Shown here: positions 1 to 7,757 of the stretch, in pieces
Layout of the letters: every line of letters starts with the position of its first letter
How positions within the stretch are numbered: position 1 is the first letter of the stretch
From: JAKEFM01 sp035695825
Lineage (GTDB): Bacteria; Planctomycetota; UBA1135; JAKEFM01
Assembly: GCA_035695825.1 (NCBI GenBank)
Contig: DASRRH010000003.1
Coordinates: forward strand, 62,001 to 126,000
Length of the DNA stretch: 64,000 bases
Reading direction: 5' to 3'
The notes under the pieces: generated by a model
Database searches by the model: none
What the model saw: the letters and a program-made list of their open reading frames with translations, nothing else
Told to the model about the DNA's origin: nothing
Program-made: the position numbers and the translations under genes

Positions 1-758
1 TCGAGGATCCGCTCGGGTTGGACCTCCGGGTCGGGACGAACTTCTTCCGCGTCGTCGGGGTCCTCGCCGACGAGAAGTTCGACACCCCGACGCGGCGCGC
101 GCTCGCGGTCGACGCCCAGTTCTCGGAGGTCTACGTCCCCTTCCGGACCGTGATCAAGACGTACGGCCTCTTCAACTCCTCGTCGAACGCCGGCTCCTCG
201 GAGCAGACGCGGATCGAGCTCGACCAGATCCTGATCCAGGTGCGCTCGGAGGAGGAGGTGGCGGAGACGGCGCAGATGGTCGCCACGCTCCTCGCGAAGT
301 TCCACAAGGAGCGCGACTACGAGATCCTCGTCCCCCTCGAGATGCTCGAGCAGCGCCGCGCCACGCAGCGCGTCTTCTCGCGCGTGATGACCCTGATCGC
401 CGGCATCTCCCTCCTCGTCGGCGGGATCGGGATCGTGAACATCATGCTCGCGACGGTCGCGGAGCGGACCCGGGAGATCGGGATCCGGCGCGCGCTCGGG
501 GCGAAGCGGCGCCACATCGTCGAGCAGTTCCTGATGGAGACCGTGGCGATCGCCGCCCTCGGAGGCGCGATCGGCTGCGTCGTCGGGGTCGGCGCCGCTC
601 CGGGGATCGGCGCCTACGCGCGCTGGCCCACGATCGTCACGCCGACGTCGATCGTCGGGGCCCTCGGGATCTCCTGCGTGGTCGGGATCCTGTTCGGGCT
701 CTATCCCGCCGTCCGGGCGGCCCGCCTACACCCGATCGAGGCGCTCCGCCACGAGTAG
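1..758 (+). CDS. MacB-like ABC transporter permease, C-terminal part (5' end outside window)
   Basis: The reading frame is already open at the first base, so the gene is truncated by the window. What remains is the end of a periplasmic MacB core domain (EDPLG followed by FFRVVGVL) and the FtsX permease domain. Three membrane segments are visible, with the family signature GGIGIVNIMLATVAERTREIG followed by IRRALGA, and the usual PAVRAARLHPIEALRHE-type end. The family works with a MacB-type ATPase and a periplasmic adaptor to export peptides, lipoproteins or toxic compounds by a mechanotransmission cycle. The ATPase would be expected upstream, outside the window. A TTG at 18 is an internal codon, not the start. 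The assignment to the MacB/FtsX superfamily is firm; the substrate is unknown. Confidence 0.9.
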   Translation, partial: EDPLGLDLRVGTNFFRVVGVLADEKFDTPTRRALAVDAQFSEVYVPFRTVIKTYGLFNSSSNAGSSEQTRIELDQILIQVRSEEEVAETAQMVATLLAKFHKERDYEILVPLEMLEQRRATQRVFSRVMTLIAGISLLVGGIGIVNIMLATVAERTREIGIRRALGAKRRHIVEQFLMETVAIAALGGAIGCVVGVGAAPGIGAYARWPTIVTPTSIVGALGISCVVGILFGLYPAVRAARLHPIEALRHE

Positions 759-963
759 GCCACCACCCGAACTCATTGCAAGTCCTTGTCCGGCAGGATG
801 TCACGCCGGCGACCCTTGCGTCCGCAAGGCCCCGCGTCCGGATTCCTCCTTTCCTACGCTTAGGAGAGTAGGGCCTCGCTGGAAACCGGAGGGGCCCGGT
901 CCCGAAGAGACGGAATCGCCGGCCGAGGAGGCCGGCGCTGGAAGTCAGCGAGGGTCGTTCCTG

Positions 964-1005
964 GAGGCGGGGGGCGCGGAAACGCTCCCCGCCTCGCGTT
1001 TTTTT
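964..1005 (+). terminator. Rho-independent terminator
   Basis: A 13-bp stem (964-976 with 983-995, a single G-U pair and otherwise perfect) closes a 6-base loop. Three bases later a run of seven T follows at 999-1005. This is the only textbook hairpin-plus-U-tract terminator I found in the window. It ends either the permease transcript or a small RNA from the preceding 200 bases. Confidence 0.85.
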
Positions 1006-1052
1006 CCAAGCGCGGCCCTCCCGGTTCGAGCCGGGCGCTCGAGGAGCGACGT

Positions 1053-1058
1053 TAGAAT
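1053..1058 (+). promoter_or_regulatory. Putative -10 element (TAGAAT) of the sigma/kinase operon
   Basis: TAGAAT is the only AT-rich hexamer in the GC-rich gap and lies about 48 bases before the sigma-factor start. No clear -35 is present at 16-18 bases upstream; TTCGAG at 1025 is too far. Recognition by an alternative sigma factor cannot be excluded. Confidence 0.35.
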
Positions 1059-1105
1059 CGGTCCCGCTTCCGGGGTGGAGGCGGCTCCCCCCGCCCCGTC
1101 CCTGG

Positions 1106-1819
1106 ATGGAACAAGCCTTCGGCTCGCCGCGTCCGTCGGGCGGAGGCCGACGCTTGGCCGACGACGAGCGGGACCCCTGGCTCGAGGCGCTTCTCGACGC
1201 CGCGCGGCGCGGCGACCGGGCCGAGTTCGATCGGCTCTTCGTCCGATGCCAGAGAATCATCCTCCGATCCGTGGAGCGGCAGATGGGCCGCCGGCTCCGG
1301 AAAAGGGAGTCGCCCGAGGACGTCGCGCAGGAGGTCCAGATCGCCGCCTTCCCCAAGCTGGCGGAGGCGGACTTCCCGAACCTCGCCGCCTTCCACGCCT
1401 GGATCGACATGCTCGTCTTCCACACCCTGGTCGACGACGACCGCCGGGAGTTCGGGCCGACGCGGGGGATCTCGCCCCGCTCTCTCGAGGACACGACGCC
1501 GGGGAAGGACGGCGACGACGTCTGGCTCCGCGACGAGGTTGAGGCCGACCAATTGACTCCCTCGAAGGACGCGGCGAGGCGGGAGGAGATCGGCGGCCTC
1601 GAACGTCTCCTCGAGAGAATCCCCCCGGAGCACCGCGAGATCCTGCGGATGGCCCACTTCGAGTGGCTCGAGGTCGAGGAGATCTCCGCGCGGACCGGCC
1701 GGAGCGAGGAGGCGGTGAAGAAGGCGATCGCCCGGGGCTACGAGGCCTGCCGCAAGGTCCTCGGCCTCGGAAGGGGGGGATCCGGTGGAGCCTCGGAGGG
1801 AAACGGCCGTGGAGCCTGA
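1106..1819 (+). CDS. ECF-type RNA polymerase sigma factor
   Basis: A 237-residue sigma-70 family protein. A region-2-like segment (DRAEFDRLFVRC, then SPEDVAQEV) occupies roughly residues 35-85. A region-4 helix-turn-helix (IPPEHREILRMAHFEWLEVEE, then SEEAVKKAIARGYEACR) is near residues 170-220. The long inter-region linker and the pairing with a downstream Ser/Thr kinase fit the planctomycete-type ECF groups whose activity is thought to be set by the adjacent kinase rather than by an anti-sigma factor; this regulation is inferred. The 3' end overlaps the kinase start, so the two are co-translated. There is no obvious Shine-Dalgarno before the ATG, so the start is moderately certain. Target promoters are unknown. 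Confidence 0.85.
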   Translation: MEQAFGSPRPSGGGRRLADDERDPWLEALLDAARRGDRAEFDRLFVRCQRIILRSVERQMGRRLRKRESPEDVAQEVQIAAFPKLAEADFPNLAAFHAWIDMLVFHTLVDDDRREFGPTRGISPRSLEDTTPGKDGDDVWLRDEVEADQLTPSKDAARREEIGGLERLLERIPPEHREILRMAHFEWLEVEEISARTGRSEEAVKKAIARGYEACRKVLGLGRGGSGGASEGNGRGA

Positions 1820-4292
1820 AGGGGACTTCGAGTCGATCCTCGCCGAGATCACCGACCGTCGCGCGCGGGGGGAGGAGCCGAGGCTCGAGGAGTACGCCGC
1901 CCGCCATCCCGCCCACCGCGAGGCCCTCGAGGAGCACTTCGAGACGGTCGAGGCCCTCGACCGGATGTTCCGGGGGGACGCGCCCCCGAAGCGCGGGAGG
2001 CGGATCGGCCCCTACCGGATCGTCCGGGAGATCGGGCACGGGGGGATGGGGACGGTCTACCTCGCCGAGAAGTTCGCGACGGGGGAGCGCGTCGCCCTCA
2101 AGGTCCTCTCCTCTCCCCTCGCGGAGTCGCACCGGACCCTCGAGCGGTTCCGGCGGGAGCCCGAGATCTCGATCCGGGTGCGCCATCCGAACATCGTCCG
2201 GACCCTCGAGACGGGGGAGGCCGACGGGCATGTCTTCTTCGCGATGGAGCACGTCGAGGGGGTGAGCCTCGCGCGCGTCCTCGCGGCGCTCCGCTCGAAG
2301 GGGCTCGAGGGGCTCCCGCGCGTCGTCCTCGCCTCGGTCGTCGCGGAGCTCCTCGGCGAGGCTCCCGTCCCCGGCGTCGACGTCCCCTCGGGGCGCCACG
2401 CCGGATACTTCGGGGCGCTCGCCCGGATCTTCGCCGAGGTCTGCGACGCGCTCGCCCACGCCCACGCCGAGGGAGTGATCCACCGCGACGTGAAGCCGGG
2501 GAACATCCTCCTCGACCGGAGCCTTCGCCCCCGCCTCGCCGACTTCGGCCTCGCGAAGGACCTCGCGCTCGCCAGCCTCTCCCGCACGGGCGACCTCCTC
2601 GGGACGCTCCCCTACCTCTCTCCCGAGCTCGCGATGTCGGGGCGCGTCCCCGTCACGGCGCGCGCCGACGTCTATTCCCTCGGGGTGACGCTCTACGAGG
2701 CGATCACCCTCTCCGTGCCGTATCCCGGCGACTCCTCCCCTCAGATCCTCCACAAGATCGCGTTCGAGGATCCCCCGGATCCGCGGAAGCTCCATCCCGG
2801 CGTCCCGCCCCCCCTCGCGGCGATCGCGCTCGCGGCAATGGAGAAGCGGCCGGTCCGCCGTTACGCGAGCGCGGCGGAGATGGGGGAGGACCTCCGGCGG
2901 TTCCTGCGATTCGAGCCGATCAGCCGGCGTCTCCCGGGGCCGCTCCGGCGCGCGGGGCGCTGGCTCCGTCGTCACCCGGTCGCGGCGACGGCCGCGGCCC
3001 TTCTCCTCGTCGGCGCCGGGGTCTTCGCCGAGGCGCGGCGCGCGATGCTCGACGACCGCCTCAATCGTCTCGAGGCCTCCCTCCGAAACGGGGACCTCCC
3101 CGCGGCGCGGGACGGATTCGCGGCGTTCCTCGGGGAGAGCCCCCGCTCGTCCCGAGCGCGGGAGGGGCTCGACCAAGCGCGGGAGACGATCCGATCGGAG
3201 GTCGAACGCCTTCAGGCGGAGGCCGCCCCGCTCCTTGCCCTCGGGACAGAATCCGACCTCGCGAACGCCGCGGTGCTGCTCGAGAGGGCCTACCGCCTGG
3301 ATCCGACACCGCTCCTGAAGGCGGCCTACGACGAGGCGCGCGGGCTCCTCCCCGTGTCGATCGAGTCGAATCCTCCCGGGGCTCAGGTCACCTGCTTCGG
3401 GTTGGACGACGCGACGGGCGCGCTCTCGGGAGGGGAGCACTTGGGCGAGACCCCGATTCGCGGGAAGCGCCTGCAGATCGGCTCCTATCGGTTGGTCCTC
3501 GAGGAGTCGGGCCGCGGGTTCGCGGAGGCGACGCTGATCGTCCGGCGGGGTCCCGAGTTCGTGCGCCTCTTGACGCGGCTTCCGACCCCCGAAGAGTTCG
3601 ACCGGAGGATGCGCCTCGTTCCCGCCGGGGACTATCCGGTGGGGCGCGCCTACGAAGGCCGGACCAGGGGACCCGAGCTCGAGGCCGCCGTCGTGTCTGT
3701 TCCCGCCTTCTACCTCGACGAGACCGAGGTGACGAACGAGGCGTACGCAGAGTTCATCCGAGCGACCCAACACGCCCCGCCGCAGTCCTGGACCAATTCC
3801 GGCGGGACGTATCCCCCCGGCGAGGGACGGCACCCGGTGGACCGCGTGAGTTGGTACGACGCCATCGCTTACGCCAACTGGACCGGAACGCGGCTGCCGA
3901 CGGAACTCGAGTGGGAGGCCGCCTGTCGGGGGGCCGACGGCCGGCTCTTCCCTTGGGGAGCGGGAGATCCCGAGGGGCGGGCCAACCTCCCTCCTCCTCC
4001 GCAGCCGGGCAAGAGCGAGGCAAGACTCTATCGCACCCTCCCGGTCGACAGCCTGCCCGAGGGGGCGAATCCGTTCGGGATCCGCCATCTCGTCGGCAAC
4101 GTCGAGGAATGGGTCTGGAATGCGTGGCGCGTGCCCGAGGGAGCTCGCGATCCCGTCGGCACCCCGGCGATGCGGGTCCTACGGGGAGGCTCCTGTTCAA
4201 GCTTCGCGCGCTGCGACTTCCGCCTTCCGGGCAAGCCGGAGGCCGTCCGCCTTCACACAGGTTTCCGCTGCGCCCGGTCCGCGCGACCGTGA
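1809..4292 (+). CDS. Transmembrane Ser/Thr protein kinase with PEGA and FGE-sulfatase-like domains
   Basis: About 827 residues. The kinase domain begins near residue 65 with a glycine loop (IGHGGMGTVYLAE). The catalytic Lys is in VALKVL (about 98), HRDVKPGN carries the catalytic Asp (about 217), and the DFG is near 235. One membrane helix follows at about 380-398, after WLRRHP. The outer part has a helical linker, a PEGA-like domain (about 505-570) and a C-terminal formylglycine-generating-enzyme/SUMF1-like domain (about 590-825; FYLDETEVTNEAYAEF, LPTELEWEAACRG, VGNVEEW, GGS). Two Cys in GGSCSSFARC are six apart, not the five of catalytic FGEs, so oxidase activity is doubtful and a ligand-binding role is likelier. 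I chose GTG 1809 because GGAGGG lies seven bases upstream; GTG 1785 is the alternative. It overlaps the sigma factor and probably controls it. Confidence 0.9.
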   Translation: MEPEGDFESILAEITDRRARGEEPRLEEYAARHPAHREALEEHFETVEALDRMFRGDAPPKRGRRIGPYRIVREIGHGGMGTVYLAEKFATGERVALKVLSSPLAESHRTLERFRREPEISIRVRHPNIVRTLETGEADGHVFFAMEHVEGVSLARVLAALRSKGLEGLPRVVLASVVAELLGEAPVPGVDVPSGRHAGYFGALARIFAEVCDALAHAHAEGVIHRDVKPGNILLDRSLRPRLADFGLAKDLALASLSRTGDLLGTLPYLSPELAMSGRVPVTARADVYSLGVTLYEAITLSVPYPGDSSPQILHKIAFEDPPDPRKLHPGVPPPLAAIALAAMEKRPVRRYASAAEMGEDLRRFLRFEPISRRLPGPLRRAGRWLRRHPVAATAAALLLVGAGVFAEARRAMLDDRLNRLEASLRNGDLPAARDGFAAFLGESPRSSRAREGLDQARETIRSEVERLQAEAAPLLALGTESDLANAAVLLERAYRLDPTPLLKAAYDEARGLLPVSIESNPPGAQVTCFGLDDATGALSGGEHLGETPIRGKRLQIGSYRLVLEESGRGFAEATLIVRRGPEFVRLLTRLPTPEEFDRRMRLVPAGDYPVGRAYEGRTRGPELEAAVVSVPAFYLDETEVTNEAYAEFIRATQHAPPQSWTNSGGTYPPGEGRHPVDRVSWYDAIAYANWTGTRLPTELEWEAACRGADGRLFPWGAGDPEGRANLPPPPQPGKSEARLYRTLPVDSLPEGANPFGIRHLVGNVEEWVWNAWRVPEGARDPVGTPAMRVLRGGSCSSFARCDFRLPGKPEAVRLHTGFRCARSARP

Positions 4293-4795
4293 CCCTCGCG
4301 GGCATCGGGTAGCCGGACTCGAGGAGCCTCGCGGGATCGGAGTCGGGCCAGCGCGCATCGGGGATCGACCCGTTCCCCGGCGGGGTCGCTCCGTCCCAAG
4401 TAGCCATCTCGGCCGCCGCAGGAGGAGGGAGGATCCGCCGCCCCGCGGACGCTCCCCTCACCGGACTGCGCCGGGATTCGGAAAGGGTCGAGTGAACCCG
4501 ACGTCCGTCGAGCTCCGTTCTCCCGTACCCGCCCGACCTCCCGCGGCGCAGGTCGGCGGCCTTCGAGGACTCTCGTTCTCGGCGAGCGCGCTCCGCCCCC
4601 CCCCGTAATCCCTCCACGGGCCATCGACGCCCCGCGAAGGCGCCGCGCGGGCGATCCCCTCCCTTCCGGTTGGTGGACCGGCCCAGAGCTCCGACGGGCC
4701 CATCTTCTCCGATCGGGCAGGTACGCCCGTCCGTTCGATCCGAGCCGCGCGCCGGCTCTCCGTGATGCGACCGGAACGATGCAGCGGAGAGTTCC
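4293..4795. other. Intergenic region, no supported gene
   Basis: About 500 bases between the kinase and the small exported protein. All frames contain open stretches typical of very GC-rich DNA, but none has a plausible start with a ribosome site or recognisable residues. A short hairpin occurs near 4667-4682. No T-tract terminator and no clear promoter were seen. Confidence 0.4.
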
Positions 4796-5074
4796 ATGCA
4801 GCGCCTCGGCAAGCTCCTCTTGAGTTCGTTTTCCCTCCTCGCATCCCTCCCGCTCGGAGCCACGTCCGAAAGCCGGACCATCCCGTCGGAGGGGGAACAC
4901 CGCGAGGTCTCGGAGGCAGCCCTCGCGGGAGCCCCGAGCGAGGCCGCCTCGACCGGGACCGCCCCGGCGGCGGCCGACTGCTGGATCGTGGACCAGTGGA
5001 TCGAGGAGATCCACGGCGTCCCCAACCTCTGCACGAAGTGGGCATGCAGCGACGGACGGACGTGGACCGACTGA
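4796..5074 (+). CDS. Small exported Cys-containing protein, unknown function
   Basis: A 92-residue protein with a clear signal peptide: MQRLGK, then a Leu/Ser-rich core, with cleavage likely after LGA near residue 22. A low-complexity Ala/Ser/Glu linker follows. The last ~33 residues are a compact module rich in Trp and acidic residues with three Cys (DCWIVDQW, NLCTKWACSDG). GGAGAG lies just upstream of the ATG, which supports the start. I do not recognise a family. The layout of signal, spacer and short Cys/aromatic tail could be a structural peptide or a precursor processed after export, but no maturation enzyme lies nearby. It is followed by a GC-rich hairpin shared with the convergent pruA gene. 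Confidence 0.6.
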   Translation: MQRLGKLLLSSFSLLASLPLGATSESRTIPSEGEHREVSEAALAGAPSEAASTGTAPAAADCWIVDQWIEEIHGVPNLCTKWACSDGRTWTD

Positions 5075-5086
5075 GTGCCGATCTAG

Positions 5087-5105
5087 GGCGCCGCGTCGCG
5101 GCGCC
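5087..5105. terminator. Hairpin between convergent genes (bidirectional terminator candidate)
   Basis: A perfect 8-bp inverted repeat, GGCGCCGC and GCGGCGCC, with a three-base loop. It lies in the 37-base gap between the small exported-protein gene and pruA, which are transcribed toward each other. There is no T-tract on either strand, so any termination would depend on the stem or on Rho. Confidence 0.5.
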
Positions 5106-5111
5106 GTGGGC

Positions 5112-6674
5112 TCACGACAACTTCCGCGCGATCGACTTCGCCTGGAGGAAGAGCCCCAGGTAATCGCGCCCCCCCGCCTTGCTGTCGGTGCCCGACATGT
5201 TGAATCCGCCGAAGGGGTGGGCGCCGACGAGGGCCCCGGTGCACTTGCGGTTGACGTAGAGGTTGCCGACGTGGAAGGCGCGCTCCGCCTTCTCGATCTT
5301 CGCGGGGTCCTTCGTGTACACGGAGCCCGTCAGGCCGAACTCCGTGTCGTTCGCGATCCGGAGCGCGTCGTCGAAGTCCTTCGCCCGGATCACGGCGAGG
5401 ACCGGGCCGAAGATCTCCTCCTGCGCGATCCGCGCGCGCGGCGGGACGTCGGCGATTACCGTGGGCTCGAGGAAGTACCCCTTCCGATCGAGCCTCCCGC
5501 CGCCGCAGAGGAGGCGTCCCTCCTTCTTCCCGACCTCGACGTAGTCGGAAATCGACTTCAGCGACCCCTCGTTCACGACCGGGCCCATCCCGGTGTCGGG
5601 CTCCCGCGGGTCCCCGACGCGGATCTTCCCGACCCGCGCCCGCAGTCTCTCGAGGAAGGCGTCGTAGACCTTCTCGTCGACGATCGCGCGGGAGCAGGCC
5701 GAGCACTTCTGCCCCTGGAAGCCGAAGGCGGAGACCGCCACCCCCTCGACGGCGGCGTCGAGGTCGGCGTCGCGGTCGACGACGATCGCGTCCTTCCCTC
5801 CCATCTCGAGGATCGTCCGCTTGATCCAGACCTGGCCCGGCGCCGCCTTCGAGGCCCTCTCGGAGATGCCGAGGCCGACCTCCTTCGAGCCGGTGAACGC
5901 GATGAAACGCGTCCTCGGGTGGCGGACGATCGCCTCGCCGACGACCGAGCCGGAGCCGGGGACGAAATGGAAGACCCCCTTCGGGAGCCCAACCTCCTCC
6001 ATCAGGGCGAAGTACTGCCAGGCGATCGCCGGCGAGTCGCTCGAGGGCTTGAGGACGACCGTGTTCCCCGTCACGATCGCCGCCGAGGTCATCCCGACGA
6101 GGATCGCGAGGGGGAAGTTCCAGGGGGGGATCACGGCCCCGGCGCCGAGGGGGATGTAGAGGAGCTCGTTCTTCTCCCCCGGCACCGGAACGAGCGGCTG
6201 GCGCTTGGACCACCGGAGGTTCTCGCGGCCGTAGAACTCGAGGAAGTCGATCGCCTCGTTCGTGTCGGCGTCCGCCTCGGCCCACGACTTCCCGACCTCG
6301 AGGACCATCCAGGCGGAGAACTCGTGCTTGCGCGCGCGCATCCGCGCGGCCGCCTCGAACAGGACCTCGGAACGCCCCTCGGCGGGGGTCGCCGCCCAGG
6401 CGGGGAAGGCGGCGTCCGCCGCCTGGACCGCCCGCTCGGCCTGCTCCGCCCCGGCGGAGGCGAAGAGGCCGATCACCTGGTCGGGGTCGGAGGGGTTGAG
6501 GGAGCGGATCGTCTTCGACGAGCCGAGCCGTTCCCCGTCGACGACGGCCGGATGCGTGCGGCCGAGCTCCCCTTCGACCTTCCGGATCGCCCCCTGCATC
6601 GCGACCCGGTTCTCCGGCCGCGAGAAGTCCGTCGGGGGCTCGTTTCGGAATTCGGGAAGCGCTCGGGGGGCCAT
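5112..6674 (-). CDS. pruA: 1-pyrroline-5-carboxylate dehydrogenase
   Basis: A 520-residue aldehyde dehydrogenase that oxidises glutamate semialdehyde/P5C to glutamate with NAD+, the second step of proline catabolism. Visible signatures are VIPPWNFPLAI, LKPSSDSP, FTGSKEVGL, the general-base Glu in LEMGGKDA (about 290) and the nucleophile Cys in GQKCSACSR (about 324), plus a C-terminal PFGGFNMSGTDSKAGG. Length and motifs fit the stand-alone P5CDH (RocA/PruA2) subfamily rather than the bifunctional PutA. The start at 6674 gives the usual N-terminus; an in-frame ATG 39 bases further upstream would precede the likely -10 box. No proline dehydrogenase gene is adjacent. The TACAAT box lies only 11 bases before the ATG, so the mRNA is probably leaderless or nearly so. 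Confidence 0.93.
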   Translation of the reverse strand: MAPRALPEFRNEPPTDFSRPENRVAMQGAIRKVEGELGRTHPAVVDGERLGSSKTIRSLNPSDPDQVIGLFASAGAEQAERAVQAADAAFPAWAATPAEGRSEVLFEAAARMRARKHEFSAWMVLEVGKSWAEADADTNEAIDFLEFYGRENLRWSKRQPLVPVPGEKNELLYIPLGAGAVIPPWNFPLAILVGMTSAAIVTGNTVVLKPSSDSPAIAWQYFALMEEVGLPKGVFHFVPGSGSVVGEAIVRHPRTRFIAFTGSKEVGLGISERASKAAPGQVWIKRTILEMGGKDAIVVDRDADLDAAVEGVAVSAFGFQGQKCSACSRAIVDEKVYDAFLERLRARVGKIRVGDPREPDTGMGPVVNEGSLKSISDYVEVGKKEGRLLCGGGRLDRKGYFLEPTVIADVPPRARIAQEEIFGPVLAVIRAKDFDDALRIANDTEFGLTGSVYTKDPAKIEKAERAFHVGNLYVNRKCTGALVGAHPFGGFNMSGTDSKAGGRDYLGLFLQAKSIARKLS

Positions 6675-6685
6675 CGAGGGGGGGG

Positions 6686-6715
6686 ATTGTAGCCGGGGCG
6701 CGAGGCCCGACAATT
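6686..6715. promoter_or_regulatory. Overlapping divergent promoters for pruA and the zinc-ribbon/upp genes
   Basis: On the minus strand TTGTCG (6713-6708) and TACAAT (6691-6686) are 16 bases apart and face pruA. On the plus strand TTGTAG (6687-6692) and GACAAT (6709-6714) are 16 bases apart and face the microprotein and upp. Each -10 is the complement of the opposite -35, so the two promoters occupy the same 30 bases face to face. Predicted starts lie within a few bases of the ATG and GTG. Confidence 0.5.
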
Positions 6716-6724
6716 CGACCCATC

Positions 6725-6892
6725 GTGACCGGGCCGGCGAGGGCGCACCGCTGCGACCGCTGCGGGGCGCAGATGGTCGAGCACCACTGCAAGATCGTCT
6801 GCCCGCGGTGCGGGTTCATGCGCGACTGCTCCGACCCGCGCGCGCCGCGGAGGAGGCTCCCCCTCCCCTCCGGCGGCGGGGGACGCGCGTAG
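6725..6892 (+). CDS. Small zinc-ribbon protein
   Basis: A 55-codon ORF starting GTG with two CxxC knuckles: HRCDRCGAQM and IVCPRCGFMRDC, with EHHC between them. The spacing fits a single rubredoxin-like zinc ribbon, followed by a short basic Pro-rich tail. It ends five bases before the upp start and is probably co-transcribed with it. The predicted promoter leaves almost no 5' leader, consistent with no Shine-Dalgarno before the GTG. Tiny zinc ribbons with a Cys-Pro-x-Cys-Gly-(Tyr/Phe)-x-Arg-Asp-Cys-Ser-Asp pattern are, to my knowledge, widespread and uncharacterised. The function is unknown; nucleic-acid or protein binding is the usual role of such folds. Confidence 0.7.
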   Translation: MTGPARAHRCDRCGAQMVEHHCKIVCPRCGFMRDCSDPRAPRRRLPLPSGGGGRA

Positions 6893-6896
6893 GGCG

Positions 6897-7742
6897 ATGG
6901 GGAGGCTCCGGGCGACCCTTCGCGCGCGGGCCCCCTTCCGGGGGAGGCTCGCGAGCTTCACCGGCGGATGGGAGATCGCTCACCGCTACGGCCCGCAGGT
7001 CCACATCCTGAACAACCGCTTCCTCCATTCCGTCCTCGCGCGGCTCGGCGGGACGCAGGTGCGCCATCCGGAGATCAACGAGCTCCTGCGCGTCGTCTAC
7101 CGCGCGATGACGGTCACCGTCGCCGGCCGCGAGCTCCCGACCGTCGAGGGGGCCGTGCCGACGCGGATGATCGAGACGACGGAGGCGGGCGTCTACCGCG
7201 GCGAGATCCTCGACCGCGACACGCGCGTCGTCGTCGTGAGCGTGATCCGCGCCGGCATCATCCCATCGCAGGTCGGCTTCGACATGCTGAACATGGTCCT
7301 CGACCCGGGCCACGTCCGGCTCGACCACTTCCACATGGCCCGGCGGACGAACCGGCGGGGGAGGGTCCGGGGCGTTTCCCTCGAGGGGAGCAAGATCGGC
7401 GGCTCCGTCGAAGGGTCGATCCTCCTCCTCCCCGACCCGATGGGCGCGACCGGGACGACGACCCGCGAGGTCGTGCGCCACTACCGCCGCACCCACGGGA
7501 CCCCCGCGAAGATCGTCTGCATGCCGATGATCGCGACGCCGGAGTACCTCCGGCGCGTCCTCGGCGAGGTCCCGGGCGCCGTCGTCTACACCGCACGCCT
7601 CGACCGGGGCCTCTCCCCTCGCGACGTCCTGCGCGCGGTCCCGGGCGAGCGATGGGCCGAGGAGCGCGGGCTCGACGAGCACGACTACATCGTGCCGGGC
7701 GCGGGAGGGATGGGGGAAGTCCTCAACAACTCCTGGTGCTAG
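6897..7742 (+). CDS. upp: Uracil phosphoribosyltransferase
   Basis: A 281-residue cytosolic enzyme that converts uracil and PRPP to UMP in pyrimidine salvage. The PRPP loop is LLLPDPMGATGTTT, and the uracil-site C-terminus DYIVPGAGGMGEVLNN is intact. PTRMIETTEAGVYRGEIL and VIRAGI also match the family. It is about 70 residues longer than typical bacterial Upp, mostly through an N-terminal extension (about 40 residues before HNNRFLHS-like ILNNRFLHSVL) and an insert around MARRTNRRGR. The gene follows the zinc-ribbon microprotein by four bases and converges on the next gene with a shared hairpin over both stop codons. Confidence 0.9.
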   Translation: MGRLRATLRARAPFRGRLASFTGGWEIAHRYGPQVHILNNRFLHSVLARLGGTQVRHPEINELLRVVYRAMTVTVAGRELPTVEGAVPTRMIETTEAGVYRGEILDRDTRVVVVSVIRAGIIPSQVGFDMLNMVLDPGHVRLDHFHMARRTNRRGRVRGVSLEGSKIGGSVEGSILLLPDPMGATGTTTREVVRHYRRTHGTPAKIVCMPMIATPEYLRRVLGEVPGAVVYTARLDRGLSPRDVLRAVPGERWAEERGLDEHDYIVPGAGGMGEVLNNSWC

Positions 7743-7757
7743 GCCCGGGCGGGCCTA
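7740..7757. terminator. Shared convergent terminator hairpin covering both stop codons
   Basis: A perfect 7-bp stem, TAGGCCC and GGGCCTA, with loop GGGC. The left arm starts with the TAG stop of upp, and the right arm contains the complement of the TAG stop of the minus-strand gene. No U-tract is present. Confidence 0.5.

Larger units (their letters stand above)
759..1105. other. Intergenic region with terminator and putative promoter
   Basis: About 350 bases separate the permease from the sigma-factor gene. A strong rho-independent terminator lies at 964-1005, some 200 bases after the permease stop. A TAGAAT -10-like hexamer lies at 1053-1058. The stretch 770-960 has no convincing ORF. It contains GC-rich inverted repeats, for example around 930-945, and could be a long 3' UTR or a small RNA ending at the terminator. 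Confidence 0.5.

Noticed and set aside
1020..1035. CCCGGTTCGAGCCGGG resembles a tRNA T-arm
   Set aside because: The loop is six bases instead of seven, and no acceptor, D or anticodon arms fit around it.
1257..4088. Very long open frame on the minus strand opposite the kinase
   Set aside because: It mirrors GC-rich codon bias of the real plus-strand gene, is rich in Arg/Pro/Gly, and shows no family motif.
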